Part shown: positions 51,665 to 62,064 of the stretch, in pieces | Layout: each line of letters begins with the position of its first letter | How positions within the stretch are numbered: the first letter of the stretch is position 1 | NCBI RefSeq assembly: GCF_900206265.1 | Contig: NZ_LT907782.1 | Location: forward strand, 2,232,001 to 2,296,000 | Reading direction: 5' to 3' | Length of the DNA: 64,000 nucleotides | Origin: Nitrosomonas ureae | Lineage (GTDB): Bacteria; Pseudomonadota; Gammaproteobacteria; Burkholderiales; Nitrosomonadaceae | Program-made: the position numbers and the translations under genes | The notes under the pieces: model-generated | Database searches by the model: none | Told to the model about the DNA's origin: nothing | What the model saw: only the letters and a program-made list of their open reading frames with translations

Positions 51665-52554
51665 ACCTTCGTCCCAATAGAACCAAGCAGCAGACGCAGT
51701 ATCCAACCGGACAGGTAATTGCCGCATTTGGCAGGCACTATTCGATCAAAACGGCGAGCGGTGAAATCATTTCCTGTGTCATGCGTGGCAAAAAAGGCGG
51801 TATTGCATGCGGTGATCGGGTTGAATATCAGCTGACCGCCGCAGAGCAAGGTGTCATCGAAACGGTTTGTCCGCGCACTTCATTACTATATCGCAGCGAT
51901 GCATTCAAGGAAAAAATCATTGCCGCCAACGTGACGCAAGCCATCCTTGTCGTTGCGGCGATTCCCAGCTTTAGCGAGGAATTGATCAACCGCTGCCTGG
52001 TCGCGGCGGAAAGCGAGGATATCGAGGTATTGATTGTGCTGAATAAAGCCGATCTGGTTGAACCGGCGCACATTGCGATGGAAACGTTGTCGCTTTACCG
52101 GGATTTAGGCTATCGTGTACTGCCATTGTGCGCTCTGCAGGATGTTTCAGCGTTAAGACCCTATTTATCAAACCATCTCAGTGTGCTGGCTGGTCAATCG
52201 GGAATGGGCAAATCCACCGTGCTCAACGCACTGGTTCCGCAAGCTCGGCGCGCCACGGCAGAGATTTCATTAGCACTGGATTCCGGCTGCCACACGACCA
52301 CGCATTCGCAGCTTTATTCCCTTGATGACAATAGCGCTATCATCGACTCTCCCGGATTCCAGGAATTTGGATTGGATCATATTACAGAAGAAAGCTTGGC
52401 CTGGGGGTTCATCGAATTTCACCCTTACCTCGGGCAATGCAAATTCAATAATTGCCGTCATATCACTGAGCCCGGTTGCGCGGTGGTACAAGCTGTGCAG
52501 CAAAAAAAAATTAACTCCCGGAGACTTGGCTTTTATCATCGTTTGCAGCGATAA
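51661..52554 (+). CDS. rsgA: Small ribosomal subunit GTPase RsgA
   Basis: A 297-residue circularly permuted GTPase for late 30S assembly. Motif order is LNKADL (G4), GQSGMGKSTVLNAL (G1) and IIDSPGFQEFGL (G3). The zinc-binding tail has CKFNNCRHITEPGC. The likely start is TTG at 51661, overlapping the phhB stop. The first ATG would remove part of the OB-fold. Confidence 0.95.
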   Translation: MNLRPNRTKQQTQYPTGQVIAAFGRHYSIKTASGEIISCVMRGKKGGIACGDRVEYQLTAAEQGVIETVCPRTSLLYRSDAFKEKIIAANVTQAILVVAAIPSFSEELINRCLVAAESEDIEVLIVLNKADLVEPAHIAMETLSLYRDLGYRVLPLCALQDVSALRPYLSNHLSVLAGQSGMGKSTVLNALVPQARRATAEISLALDSGCHTTTHSQLYSLDDNSAIIDSPGFQEFGLDHITEESLAWGFIEFHPYLGQCKFNNCRHITEPGCAVVQAVQQKKINSRRLGFYHRLQR

Positions 52555-52967
52555 TTAAGACAGCGCTGGATTTGAAATGATAATTTCGATGCAGCGATTT
52601 TGCTGACAGCAAAGATGAAGGCGTTGCCGTCGATTCAAATCGTTGGCATTGTTGGAAGATATACATTAAAATCCCAGTCCGTATAAATGCTTAGGCTATT
52701 CCTTATTGATATGGCTTTCTTTTTTTCTTGATCCGATTGGACTGCATATATGAGCGGAACAGAAGAAAGAATGGATGTTCCACAGAGTCGTAACATTTTC
52801 CGATAAGTTTTTTAGCTGTGCCAATGCCATTGCCATTGCCAATGCGATAATCACTACTCATTGTATAGGCTGGGAAATTCAGTTTGAATAATAATCAAAG
52901 TTGAGCGCGTGGTTTTAGATACATTGAATCTCCACCCATCTGCGGTGTTTCTGCTTGTTAAGTCTGA
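52555..52967. other. Intergenic region before polysaccharide locus
   Basis: About 410 bp without a gene. A short run of near-tandem TGCCAATGCCATTGCC repeats occurs around 52815-52840. The promoter of the glycosyltransferase gene should be here. Confidence 0.5.
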
Positions 52968-55900
52968 ATGAACATACTGCCTTTACATCCTTCCTTTTTG
53001 GTCACTATTATTATTCGCAGTATGGACCGATCGACACTCGTCGAAGCGTTAGAGTCAGTGGCCAATCAAACCTATCCAGACATCGAAGTGATAGTGGTCA
53101 ACGCCAAAGGAGGCAGTCATACTCCCCTTGAATCGAGTTGTGGTCGTTTTTCACTCGGCCTGACTAATCAGAATGGCGCTCCTGTCGGACGTAGTGCTTC
53201 AGCAAATGCAGGTTTGGAGGCAGCCCGAGGAGATATTCTGGGTTTTCTTGATGATGATGATTTGTTGCTTCCGGATCATGTGGCAAACCTGGTAAATGCG
53301 TTGTGTGCCAACCCTACGGCTATTGCCGCTTACTCTAGCGTGCAGGCAACGGATGATAGCGGGCAAGTATTGCGTGAATTTGCCAGTTCATTTGATTCAA
53401 CTTCGCTGCATCTGGAAAATTTTTTGCCCATTCATGCGGTTCTGTTTCGTCGCCTGGCTTACGACTCCGGGGTGCGTTTTGATGAGAATTTTGATCTTTG
53501 TGAGGATTGGGATTTCTGGATTCAAGTGGCTCAACATGGAAATTTTATTTTTGTGAATGAGTTGACAGCAATTTATCGTATTGGCGGAAGTAGCGGTTTC
53601 GCTATTCACGGCGACCCCGAGCTTGCGAGGGCGGCTGAGCGCGCAGTGTGCGCCAAATGGCAAGTTCGCATGAATGCAGCTATTTTTTATGAATTGGTTT
53701 GTCGTGCTCGTACCTATCCGAAGCTCCATGAAGTGCAAGCGAAAGCTGATTATCTTGATTTTCAAGTTAAGGATTTGAAGCGCATATTGATCGAAGAGAG
53801 AAGTATGCTGATTGAAGAAAGAAGCATACTGATAAAAACGAAGCAGATGTTGGATCAGGAGATCCAGGCGCGTATGAAGGTTGTTGAAGTTTACGAAAAT
53901 TCATATTCCTTTCGTATCACGCGCCCGTTACGTATTGCAGGACGATGGCTTAGGCTGCTTCAGCGCGCATGGCGGGGGTTTCTGCTGCTGGATTGGCGCT
54001 TACAACTGCGTGTTCTGAGCTGGATTTTGACGGGTCAGATGGCGCCAGCACGACGGAAGCTGTCCTTGGCTGCACAAGCCTCTGATGTATCGAAAGATTC
54101 AACATTGCCAGTTACAGCTGCGCCACGTATGCGTGCCACTTCTATTCCATTCTCACCTCTGACAGTACAAATCGATGTGGTGATTCCAATTTATAATGGT
54201 TTTGATTTTTTAGCGCCGCTATTTGATAGTCTTCAGCGCGCAACGAGCACTTCATTTCGTTTGCTGGTCTGTAACGATGCCAGTACCGATGACCGCATCC
54301 AACCATGGTTGGAGCGCCGTTTGCAGGATTTTCCAAATGCCTTGTTGCTATTAAATGAAAGTAATTTGGGTTTTGTGGGCGCAGTTAATACGCTCTTTAT
54401 GCATGTTGAGAATGATTTTGTACTGCTTAATTCGGATGTTCAGGTACCTCCGTTTTGGTTGGAGCGATTGTTTGCGCCGATGCTTTCGGACCCAAAAGTT
54501 GCCAGTGTCACTCCATTCACGAATGCAGGGGCAATTTGCAGTTTCCCGAAGTTTTTCGTTGATAATACTGTTCCGCAGGGATTGACTGCGCTGGAAGTGG
54601 ATGCCGTTCTGGCAGCACTGGAAGATTCAGCGCCCATTGAAATTCCTACCGGAGTTGGTTTCTGCATGGCTATTCGTCTGGAAGTTGCAAGGCGGATTGG
54701 CTTATTTGATCCTGTATTCGGGAAGGGTTATCGCGAAGAAAATGATTGGTGTGAAAGAGCTAAAGAATTGGGTTATCGGCATGTGCTGGTGCCTAATTTG
54801 TTTGTATATCATGAGCATGGCGGTTCTTTCCCATCATTGGAACGTCAGAAACTGGCAGACAGGAACGAAGCGATATTGCGTAAACGCTATCCGGATTTGT
54901 TTGAGCAGTATGAGTGGTTTATTCGGAATGATCCGATACGTCCAATGCGTGATTTTCTGTATCTCATGGTGTTGGCTAAACAGGCCGCTCACCCGGCCTT
55001 GGTTATTATTGATAATGTGATCGAGGGTGGAGCTTATGCTTATAGTCGTGAGTTGATCGGCAATACCATTGCTGCCGGTATTCCGGTACTGCACTTGCTC
55101 GATGATTTCCGTACCGGGGAATTGCGTGCCGAATGGCTTTCTAACTATGGTCAGCTTACTTTGAATTTCAGCGATTACTCCGATTGGGGTCGAGTGATTG
55201 CGGGGATTCAGCCGGAAAGTGTGTTGATCAACAATCTTTACTCGTATCGCGCACCTATGAGCCTTCTTCGCTGGCTGGCCGGCAGATCCGGCTTGAAGGG
55301 GATTCCTGTAAGTATTGCTTTGCATGATTTCTTCATGCTGTGCCCAAGTTTGTTTCTTATCAATCATGAAAGGAATTTCTGTAATTTACCCGATGAAGAA
55401 ACCTGTAATCATTGTTTTAACCGTTTGCATATGGATTTTCCGGTTGGCGCGGAATCCATTACGGAATGGCGGGCGGTTTGGGCAAAAGCATTTGCCGTGA
55501 TTGATCACATCATTGCTTTTTCTGATAGTACGCGAGATTTATTTATCCGCATTTATCCGCAATATGCGAGCAAAGTTGTGGTGCGTCCGCATTCTCTAGC
55601 ACACTTTCACCATCGTCAGGTTGCGGTTGATTTAAATAAACCACTGCATATCGGAATTGTCGGATCGATTTCATGGCATAAAGGATGGAATATTGTGAGG
55701 CAGCTGTGCGAGGAGATTGATACTCATCATTTACCGGTCCGTGTTACCGTGATTGGCGCCTTAGTGCCCAATTTTTCTGCAGCCTGTCTGAATCAAACCG
55801 GCCGTTATGAGCGTGCTTTACTGGCACCGACAATTGAACAATCCGGTGCAAATATTTTTTTGTTTCCATCAATCTGGCCGGAAACATTTTCTTATGTGGC

Positions 55901-56090
55901 ACATGAATTAATGGCCTGTGGTGTCCCACTTTGCTGCTTTAATTTCGGTGCTCCTGCAGATGCCGTTGCGAGTTATTCTTCAGGTTTGGTGCTTGAGCAA
56001 ACTACCTCTGCACAATTACTTTCGCAAATGGATCATTTTCGCTTACGGCTTTGTACGCAAAAAAACGAGGCGTGTGCACTCACTGAATGA
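52968..56090 (+). CDS. Multidomain glycosyltransferase (GT2-GT2-GT4-like)
   Basis: A 1,040-residue cytoplasmic enzyme for polysaccharide assembly. Domain 1 (about residues 8-230) is GT2: FLVTIIIRSMDRSTL, then FLDDDDLLLPDH. A coiled-coil linker (about 265-310) follows. Domain 2 (about 405-640) is another GT2: IDVVIPIYNGFDFL, LLNSDVQVPP, EENDWCERAKELG. Domain 3 (about 680-1020) resembles a GT4/GT-B transferase with IGIVGSISWHKGWN and PSIWPETFSYVAHELMACG. It converges on the HAD gene, with one base between them. Confidence 0.9.
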   Translation: MNILPLHPSFLVTIIIRSMDRSTLVEALESVANQTYPDIEVIVVNAKGGSHTPLESSCGRFSLGLTNQNGAPVGRSASANAGLEAARGDILGFLDDDDLLLPDHVANLVNALCANPTAIAAYSSVQATDDSGQVLREFASSFDSTSLHLENFLPIHAVLFRRLAYDSGVRFDENFDLCEDWDFWIQVAQHGNFIFVNELTAIYRIGGSSGFAIHGDPELARAAERAVCAKWQVRMNAAIFYELVCRARTYPKLHEVQAKADYLDFQVKDLKRILIEERSMLIEERSILIKTKQMLDQEIQARMKVVEVYENSYSFRITRPLRIAGRWLRLLQRAWRGFLLLDWRLQLRVLSWILTGQMAPARRKLSLAAQASDVSKDSTLPVTAAPRMRATSIPFSPLTVQIDVVIPIYNGFDFLAPLFDSLQRATSTSFRLLVCNDASTDDRIQPWLERRLQDFPNALLLLNESNLGFVGAVNTLFMHVENDFVLLNSDVQVPPFWLERLFAPMLSDPKVASVTPFTNAGAICSFPKFFVDNTVPQGLTALEVDAVLAALEDSAPIEIPTGVGFCMAIRLEVARRIGLFDPVFGKGYREENDWCERAKELGYRHVLVPNLFVYHEHGGSFPSLERQKLADRNEAILRKRYPDLFEQYEWFIRNDPIRPMRDFLYLMVLAKQAAHPALVIIDNVIEGGAYAYSRELIGNTIAAGIPVLHLLDDFRTGELRAEWLSNYGQLTLNFSDYSDWGRVIAGIQPESVLINNLYSYRAPMSLLRWLAGRSGLKGIPVSIALHDFFMLCPSLFLINHERNFCNLPDEETCNHCFNRLHMDFPVGAESITEWRAVWAKAFAVIDHIIAFSDSTRDLFIRIYPQYASKVVVRPHSLAHFHHRQVAVDLNKPLHIGIVGSISWHKGWNIVRQLCEEIDTHHLPVRVTVIGALVPNFSAACLNQTGRYERALLAPTIEQSGANIFLFPSIWPETFSYVAHELMACGVPLCCFNFGAPADAVASYSSGLVLEQTTSAQLLSQMDHFRLRLCTQKNEACALTE

Positions 56091-56091
56091 A

Positions 56092-58086
56092 TTAATGCGG
56101 CAAGAATGTCGCGAAATGTACGATTCCCATACCGCAATAATAATCGTCGGTTGCTATGCTCATGATTTGAGCACGTTCAAATTCCGATGTGCCTTCCCAG
56201 AAATCACGAAAAATATCAACGGCCAGATGCGGATCGATGCGTAATTTACCAAGGCCGGAATCTTTCATCGAACGATAGTCACGGGCAAAAGCCAGCGCTC
56301 CTGCACGCAATTCGGAACGTAAGGGTATGGAAGCCTTCTCAGCTTCGCTCAATGGATTGTATACGCCGGCCACAGCATGATTGTCTTGATAGCAGTAATG
56401 ACTGATTTGCGGATCATCCGATCCCATGAACATTTCCAGAGGAACGTTATAACGTAATAAGGGCGATTGATCGGGTGTGGCTAAGTCCTCGCCAAAGCAA
56501 CCTGCGATGCGCACACCGTGACGTGTGCGGACTTCTGCGGCGGCTGCGCGAGTTACCATGTAATAGCCCTGAATTTTTCGTTCCAGCAGGTCGCATAATC
56601 TACCTTGGATAGTTCCTGCATAGCCCACATCGACCAGTGCCGCCACTCCTTCCGTTAATTTGATTTGCTGTAAATAGGATAGCATGGGTTCGCGCTCCAT
56701 CGCCGCACGCCGATGGATTGCATCCGACAGGGTTTCCAGCACGGCGAGCAGAGCGTCATCAATCTGACCTGCATGAATTTCTACCAGACGTTTGCGTGAC
56801 CAAATGCCGCGTTGCTCCAAAGCCGTTAATGTGGTGTGATCCAATGTCAGGCCAAAACGGCGCAGCAGGAATTCTGACAATGAATTGGCCTGATAATCCG
56901 TGCGGGCAATGGCCAGAATATCCTCATGAGACCGGATCATTGCCACCGAAATCGCGCGGCGTGATAATACTAAATAATTGGATTGTGGGATATTGTAGCC
57001 TGAGGTTAATACCTCATGGATATCCTTCATCAATTGCCCCTCGCGGGCAAGGAAATATAAACGATCAATATTATCGGCATGGGCCTGATCAATTAACCAT
57101 TCGCTAAAGGCAGCTAACAGCGGACCCACAATCGCATAGCCAATGCCGTATCGTCCGCATTGAGTCAGTGATGCGCGATCCAGTAAGAATTGCCTGGGTT
57201 GAACTTGAAAGAAAGTGCGTACAATATTGCCCAGCACCAGCTCATCAGCAGTCGGGCCGGCTGATTTTACTTTTTCTATCCAGGTACTGAGGCGTGGAAA
57301 ATACGCTGCTAATGCCAGCGGGCTTTCCAGAACCGCAATCTGAAAACCCAGTTGTTGTGGAATCTGTTGATCTGAAACGGGGTGATCGCCAATCATAATG
57401 GCCTGTTCCGGCAATATTTGCTCATTTTCTGCAATGTGGCGAAAAAGCTCCCCGGTAGATTTGCGCACACCCACTTCGGAGGAAAGGTATAAGGCGTCGT
57501 ATTCAAGGATATTGCATTTTTGCAGCATTTTTTTGATGACATCTGATGACAGAAACATATCGCTGGCCAGCACTACTTTTTTGCCAGCCTGTTGTGCCAT
57601 TTTCAGCACCTCGATCATCCCCGGCAGGGGTTGTGCCAGGGCCAATTCTATTGATTCCTCAATGAACTGCAACTGCTGGGCATCGCCCTCGGCGGTACCA
57701 AAAAGACGAACATATTCCGTGCAAATATGGGCTAAACTGACATCGGCGCTTCCTGTTTCCCGCAATGACATTTCAGCTGCCTGTCGTTGTTCTGGGTAAC
57801 GGTCGCAATTGATGCGCTTTGCGATCCAATGTTTGGTATTTTCCGGATCAAGCAGCGGGCGTGTAATGAGCGTATCAAAAATATCGAAAATTACCAATCG
57901 GATGTTCGGATGCTCTATCCGGATCAATAGCGCATCACGATCGAATAGTGTGTGATAAGGGTGCGAGTGACCGATCGAGCGACGCATTCGATTAAAGATT
58001 TCATTGATGGAACGTTTTATTGTCGCTTTTGCTCCATAGGTTTTCTGGTATCTCAATACCTTGCGGAGAAATTGATGATTAGTCAT
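56092..58086 (-). CDS. COG5610-type HAD hydrolase
   Basis: A 664-residue protein. The N-terminal 240 residues are a HAD domain: VIFDIFDTLITRPLLD (motif I, nucleophile Asp but Phe at the +2 position), KKVVLASDMFLSS (motif II), and MIGDHPVSDQQIPQQLG (motif IV). The remaining 420 residues are a C-terminal region of unknown fold with LYFLAREGQLMKDI and LVDVGYAGTIQG. Such proteins recur in surface-glycan loci; the substrate is unknown. It may remove phosphate from a glycan intermediate. Confidence 0.85.
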   Translation of the reverse strand: MTNHQFLRKVLRYQKTYGAKATIKRSINEIFNRMRRSIGHSHPYHTLFDRDALLIRIEHPNIRLVIFDIFDTLITRPLLDPENTKHWIAKRINCDRYPEQRQAAEMSLRETGSADVSLAHICTEYVRLFGTAEGDAQQLQFIEESIELALAQPLPGMIEVLKMAQQAGKKVVLASDMFLSSDVIKKMLQKCNILEYDALYLSSEVGVRKSTGELFRHIAENEQILPEQAIMIGDHPVSDQQIPQQLGFQIAVLESPLALAAYFPRLSTWIEKVKSAGPTADELVLGNIVRTFFQVQPRQFLLDRASLTQCGRYGIGYAIVGPLLAAFSEWLIDQAHADNIDRLYFLAREGQLMKDIHEVLTSGYNIPQSNYLVLSRRAISVAMIRSHEDILAIARTDYQANSLSEFLLRRFGLTLDHTTLTALEQRGIWSRKRLVEIHAGQIDDALLAVLETLSDAIHRRAAMEREPMLSYLQQIKLTEGVAALVDVGYAGTIQGRLCDLLERKIQGYYMVTRAAAAEVRTRHGVRIAGCFGEDLATPDQSPLLRYNVPLEMFMGSDDPQISHYCYQDNHAVAGVYNPLSEAEKASIPLRSELRAGALAFARDYRSMKDSGLGKLRIDPHLAVDIFRDFWEGTSEFERAQIMSIATDDYYCGMGIVHFATFLPH

Positions 58087-58259
58087 GGATAAATGATGAA
58101 TTAAGAATTATTCTCAACAGGGTATGATATTACACAGCTTTATTGAAATATTTTGCATCCCGATAACAAAATATATGACAGTATGAATTATTTTTGTTAC
58201 CGCATTAAGACACCAAGATTATTCGTTTGCAAAGAGAAACTTAATAAATACTCAGGGAA

Positions 58260-59039
58260 TTAGTTTCTTAAAAGATTTTCGAGGTAGATTCTCAGTTTTA
58301 ACATTCTATACTGCAAGCCACTAAGGGGGCCCTTTTTTTCAGCCTCTACAAAGGCCTCTGCATAACTCTCTTCTGCTTTTTTAGGGAGAAAAAGGCCGCG
58401 ATAGCTGGCTAGTCCGATGATTGCAGAAAGATAATTACAGTGAGAAAGTGGTAACGCATAACAGGATATAGCTTGTTTCTTGAGATTAATCACACTGCTG
58501 ATGTCCATAACCCGGGTAGCAGGAAGCGGGCTCCAAATTTCATAAATAAACGCACGCGATGATGTTTCACAGCGCTGCCAGCAGTTTAAAACAGCGTGGC
58601 CTATGGCGACATGGTCGCGATGATAATCCAATACCGAAGGCAGGAATAACCAATCCGGGTTAAATTGGTGCAGTAGTGTATCAACTTTGGTTTCAAACTG
58701 AGAGGAGTTGCGAAAACCACCGTCCGGTTCGTCGAGGAATTCCATGTCATTGATCCCCAATGTCGCTAACGAGTCGATCGCTTCCTTACGTCGAATGAGG
58801 GGGGCGTCGGCATCAAGACTGCCGGCACCGGCACCATCGGTGACGAAAATAACTTTGACGGAGCATCCTTCTTGTCGCAGTAAAGCCAGCGTACCGCCGC
58901 AGCCCAGGATTTCGTCATCCGGGTGCGGGGCGAAAACGAGAATTTTTCCGTTGTGAATGGGAGTAAGCGGTGTTGGCAATGGACAAAGTCCTAGTCGGGC
59001 TATTTTAGCCTGCTGTAGCTTGGCGATAAATTGTTTCAT
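58260..59039 (-). CDS. PIG-L/LmbE-family deacetylase
   Basis: A 259-residue zinc deacetylase with the diagnostic FAPHPDDEILGCGGT near residue 35 and a C-terminal-half DYHRDHVAIGHAV zinc histidine motif. It would remove N-acetyl groups from a sugar or glycan intermediate. The ATG at 59039 has GGATAGG just upstream; the gene overlaps the GT4 end by 35 bp. Confidence 0.9.
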   Translation of the reverse strand: MKQFIAKLQQAKIARLGLCPLPTPLTPIHNGKILVFAPHPDDEILGCGGTLALLRQEGCSVKVIFVTDGAGAGSLDADAPLIRRKEAIDSLATLGINDMEFLDEPDGGFRNSSQFETKVDTLLHQFNPDWLFLPSVLDYHRDHVAIGHAVLNCWQRCETSSRAFIYEIWSPLPATRVMDISSVINLKKQAISCYALPLSHCNYLSAIIGLASYRGLFLPKKAEESYAEAFVEAEKKGPLSGLQYRMLKLRIYLENLLRN

Positions 59040-60186
59040 ACCTATCCGTAATTTCAATGACATCCGGCCATGCGTTAGCTCTTGCCAACCCCTGCTGTGC
59101 AATTGTTTCCCGTAATTTTGAGTCATTCAGCATGCGCTGCATAGCTTCCGCCAAGGCATTAAGAGTGGGTTCTGATAATAATGCGCCGTTTTTTACCACT
59201 TCGGGTACGCCGCCTACAGCGGTGCAAACCGCCGCTGTACCTGCCACGAGTGCTTCAAGATTTGCCAATCCGAAGGATTCGGAAGCTGAAGCGCTGACAT
59301 ACAAGTCGGCGGCGCAAAGATATAAACCGATATCTTCAGCGACTGCGAACAGGATCTCCTGCGTAAGTTTTGATTGTCGAGCCAGTTTTTGTAAAGCATT
59401 GTGATCACCTTCACCCAGAATAACTAACTGGAGTACTTTTTCTAGCTTAAGTTGGGCACAGGCTTCGATAAGTAATGGATATTGCTTAACCGGGGAGATG
59501 CGGCCAATACTCAATATATAAATCGCAGACTCGTTCCAGTTGAGACGATTTCTTGCGTCCTTCCGGCTGTAACGGTTCACCACGGGCCGCGCGTGAACCA
59601 GATCATGCCAATGAGCAGGTGGCGGATGAATGGCCAGATCATGCGCAATCTGAGCGATGCCGCGGCGAGTGGGTGCAATTACCCAGGAAGCTGCACGCAG
59701 TGTATTGGCTTCCCAGCGGCATAGGATACGCATCACGCGATGACCCAGATGCACGCCATCTTCGTGAATGGCTTGAGTATAACAACCGAAACCATGTTCG
59801 GTGATTCCCCACACCGGTTTGTGATCGGGATAGAATCGCAGGAAAAAACGCAAACTCAGGGCGATATAGGGATCATGGCAGTGTACGTGGGTATATTTTT
59901 GCGTAACTGCCAGTTTTGCGGCAAGACGTCCCATATTAAAGCGTTCCAGCAGAACCTGAAACAGTGTGGGGAAATGGGTGGGTTTGTTTTTGATTCCGGG
60001 TAAGGAGATTAATAGATATAGGAGGCGTTGTTGCCAGAGTATAGCGCGTTGCCCTAAGTCGGCTTGGCAAAGATAGCCCACCTCGACGCCACGACGCTGG
60101 AATTCTTTAACAATCGGGGCCAGACTGCGCCCGAGACCGTAACGCTGATCCGAACGGGTTTCACGTGTAACCATTAAAATTTTCAT
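59005..60186 (-). CDS. Glycosyltransferase family 4
   Basis: A 393-residue GT-B enzyme. The N-terminal Rossmann part has TRETRSDQRYGLGRSLAPIV. The C-terminal donor-binding half has ILSIGRISPVKQYPLLIEAC and the E-X7-E stretch SESFGLANLEALVAG. It probably transfers a sugar from a nucleotide-sugar donor to the growing chain. ATG 60186 is preferred over 60195. Confidence 0.92.
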   Translation of the reverse strand: MKILMVTRETRSDQRYGLGRSLAPIVKEFQRRGVEVGYLCQADLGQRAILWQQRLLYLLISLPGIKNKPTHFPTLFQVLLERFNMGRLAAKLAVTQKYTHVHCHDPYIALSLRFFLRFYPDHKPVWGITEHGFGCYTQAIHEDGVHLGHRVMRILCRWEANTLRAASWVIAPTRRGIAQIAHDLAIHPPPAHWHDLVHARPVVNRYSRKDARNRLNWNESAIYILSIGRISPVKQYPLLIEACAQLKLEKVLQLVILGEGDHNALQKLARQSKLTQEILFAVAEDIGLYLCAADLYVSASASESFGLANLEALVAGTAAVCTAVGGVPEVVKNGALLSEPTLNALAEAMQRMLNDSKLRETIAQQGLARANAWPDVIEITDRYETIYRQATAG

Positions 60187-60297
60187 GGCGATCAATGTTT
60201 CACTTGCGTGGAGATTGCGCTTATTGTCGTGAGTCTATTTATTAAAATGCCTATTGTATCGTGAACAATAGTTACATTTAATCCAATACAAACTCAT

Positions 60298-62064
60298 TTA
60301 GCGGAAATCCGTATCCCCGGACATCAGCCACCAATGGTTACGTAAAGAATCAATCGATGGCGCGTTATCCCAGGTGCTGGCGGGAATACGAATATCCAGC
60401 GTTTTTCGGGTACCGCGGGCGACTGCAAAATGAGCGGCAAAGTTTTCCGTGATACGACAAAACAATCGTTGCTGGCCATTAATGCCTGCCAATCGTCGAG
60501 CATGCAGAACAAGAAGAGGGATCTCGGCTAATGGCGCGATGAAGTCGACAATTTCGCATCCGTGAGCGTCATAACGCAGTATAAGCACACCTCGTGTTTG
60601 GTCGCCACCGCGGTTTTTTATCAGTACGACCTGGTAATGCTGGGTAGGATGATTAAGATAGCGATATTGTATATAAGCCCAGTCGCGAACACCAACTAAT
60701 GCAGTTTGCAAATCATTAGCCATTTGTTGCCAGCATTCATTAACGATGAGCGTAGTTTGTGCAGTATTATCCAATGGGGTGATGGGAAGTAATCGGGTGC
60801 GCCAATGGGGAAATTTCGATAACGGTGACCAGGTGATCTCGACCATTTTTCCAACTTCACCATATAATCCGTGCCGTTCCGCAATCTTCATGTGGCGTTC
60901 GTTTGGAAATCCAAAGCCGATTAGATAAGGTTTGCCATAACCAATGTAATGTTCCAGAAAAGCCGCCGTCATCAGAAAAAAAGGTCCTTTCCGGGTGAGT
61001 ATGCCCCGTTCGCTGGTATCAACCATGACATCCGCGATTTGCACCGCTGTTTGAGGTTGTCCAAAAAATAGAATCTGTCGGGCAACACCGCCGTAGTGAG
61101 CAATCAGCTTATCTCTTCGCCATACACCCAGTGCATGGCTTGGGTTTGCACCATATTTCCATTGCCAGGTAGCGGGCGTCATAGTGTGATTAAATGTTTT
61201 TTTAAACAAATCAAACAGCTTATGTTTCTGGTTCTCCTTGAGAGGCTGCAAACGCCATTGAGGCGTTGTTTTTTTCCTGAAACGCAACAAAGCGTAGCCA
61301 TATTCCCCATGAGTATATTTTTCCCGATTAATCCGGTTGGATTGTTCGAGTTGTGTCAGTTGTTCAGGGTTAAGAAAAAGATCCCTGATCAGCTTTTGCC
61401 GGTATGTTGAAATGGCCTGTAACAAATAATCGAAGGTAGGTGCCGCTAACGCGGATAAATCCAGGTTCTCAGTCAACTCAAACCCGGATCGCTCGGCGAG
61501 CATGATCATATTTTTGAGTAAATGGAGATTTTCTAAATGTGTAGTATTGTGCTTCAGTGCAAATTCGCCCATTACGATCAATTGTCCCGAGGGCGATAAC
61601 AGATCCAGTGCTTTATTAATAATTACCAGTTGATCAATGTATTGCGCTGATTCCTTAAATAAAATGATATCAAAGCCTTTCGCTTCAGTATTAAGGGTTT
61701 CCAGCATATCGACAGTGATGCCACTAACATCGTAACCCGGTGGGTTGAGCAGGGATGAGATTGTTCCTGAGCCTATCCCCACTTCCAGAATGCGGCAGGG
61801 AGATGGCGGCAGCTTTGATCGCAGGAGTTCATGCGTAGATTGCTGCGCTGTCCGCATACTGATTTTGTCGTTTTGGAACAAGCCAAAATGTAAATCCGAA
61901 GCGATGCCTTCATGCAGGTGCAACGCGTGGGCGTATATATTGAATGGAAACGCCAGAGCCTCACAGGGAGAGGATGAGGCTGCTGTTATTGAAGCAGTCG
62001 CATGAGTAGCTTGACGATAATGCTGAGTGCTTTGTATCGGATTGTGATTAATGGATTTAGTCAT
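60298..62064 (-). CDS. Methyltransferase-acyltransferase (GNAT) fusion
   Basis: A 588-residue two-part protein. The N-terminal part (about residues 80-200) has an SAM-methyltransferase-like fold, RILEVGIGSGTISSLL and LLSPSGQLIVMGEF, though the second strand is irregular. The C-terminal part (about residues 285-580) is a GNAT-like acetyltransferase with TPATWQWKYGANP, KLIAHYGG and PYLIGFGFPNERHMKIAERHG. It could decorate a sugar or chain end. It overlaps wzt by eight bases. Confidence 0.8.
   Translation of the reverse strand: MTKSINHNPIQSTQHYRQATHATASITAASSSPCEALAFPFNIYAHALHLHEGIASDLHFGLFQNDKISMRTAQQSTHELLRSKLPPSPCRILEVGIGSGTISSLLNPPGYDVSGITVDMLETLNTEAKGFDIILFKESAQYIDQLVIINKALDLLSPSGQLIVMGEFALKHNTTHLENLHLLKNMIMLAERSGFELTENLDLSALAAPTFDYLLQAISTYRQKLIRDLFLNPEQLTQLEQSNRINREKYTHGEYGYALLRFRKKTTPQWRLQPLKENQKHKLFDLFKKTFNHTMTPATWQWKYGANPSHALGVWRRDKLIAHYGGVARQILFFGQPQTAVQIADVMVDTSERGILTRKGPFFLMTAAFLEHYIGYGKPYLIGFGFPNERHMKIAERHGLYGEVGKMVEITWSPLSKFPHWRTRLLPITPLDNTAQTTLIVNECWQQMANDLQTALVGVRDWAYIQYRYLNHPTQHYQVVLIKNRGGDQTRGVLILRYDAHGCEIVDFIAPLAEIPLLVLHARRLAGINGQQRLFCRITENFAAHFAVARGTRKTLDIRIPASTWDNAPSIDSLRNHWWLMSGDTDFR

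Noticed and set aside
52815-52840. Short near-tandem TGCCAATGCCATTGCC repeats as a CRISPR or satellite
   Set aside because: Too few and too short. No CRISPR-like repeat-spacer array was seen anywhere in the window.
54834-55367. 177-codon minus-strand frame inside the large glycosyltransferase gene
   Set aside because: An antisense shadow of a conserved domain.
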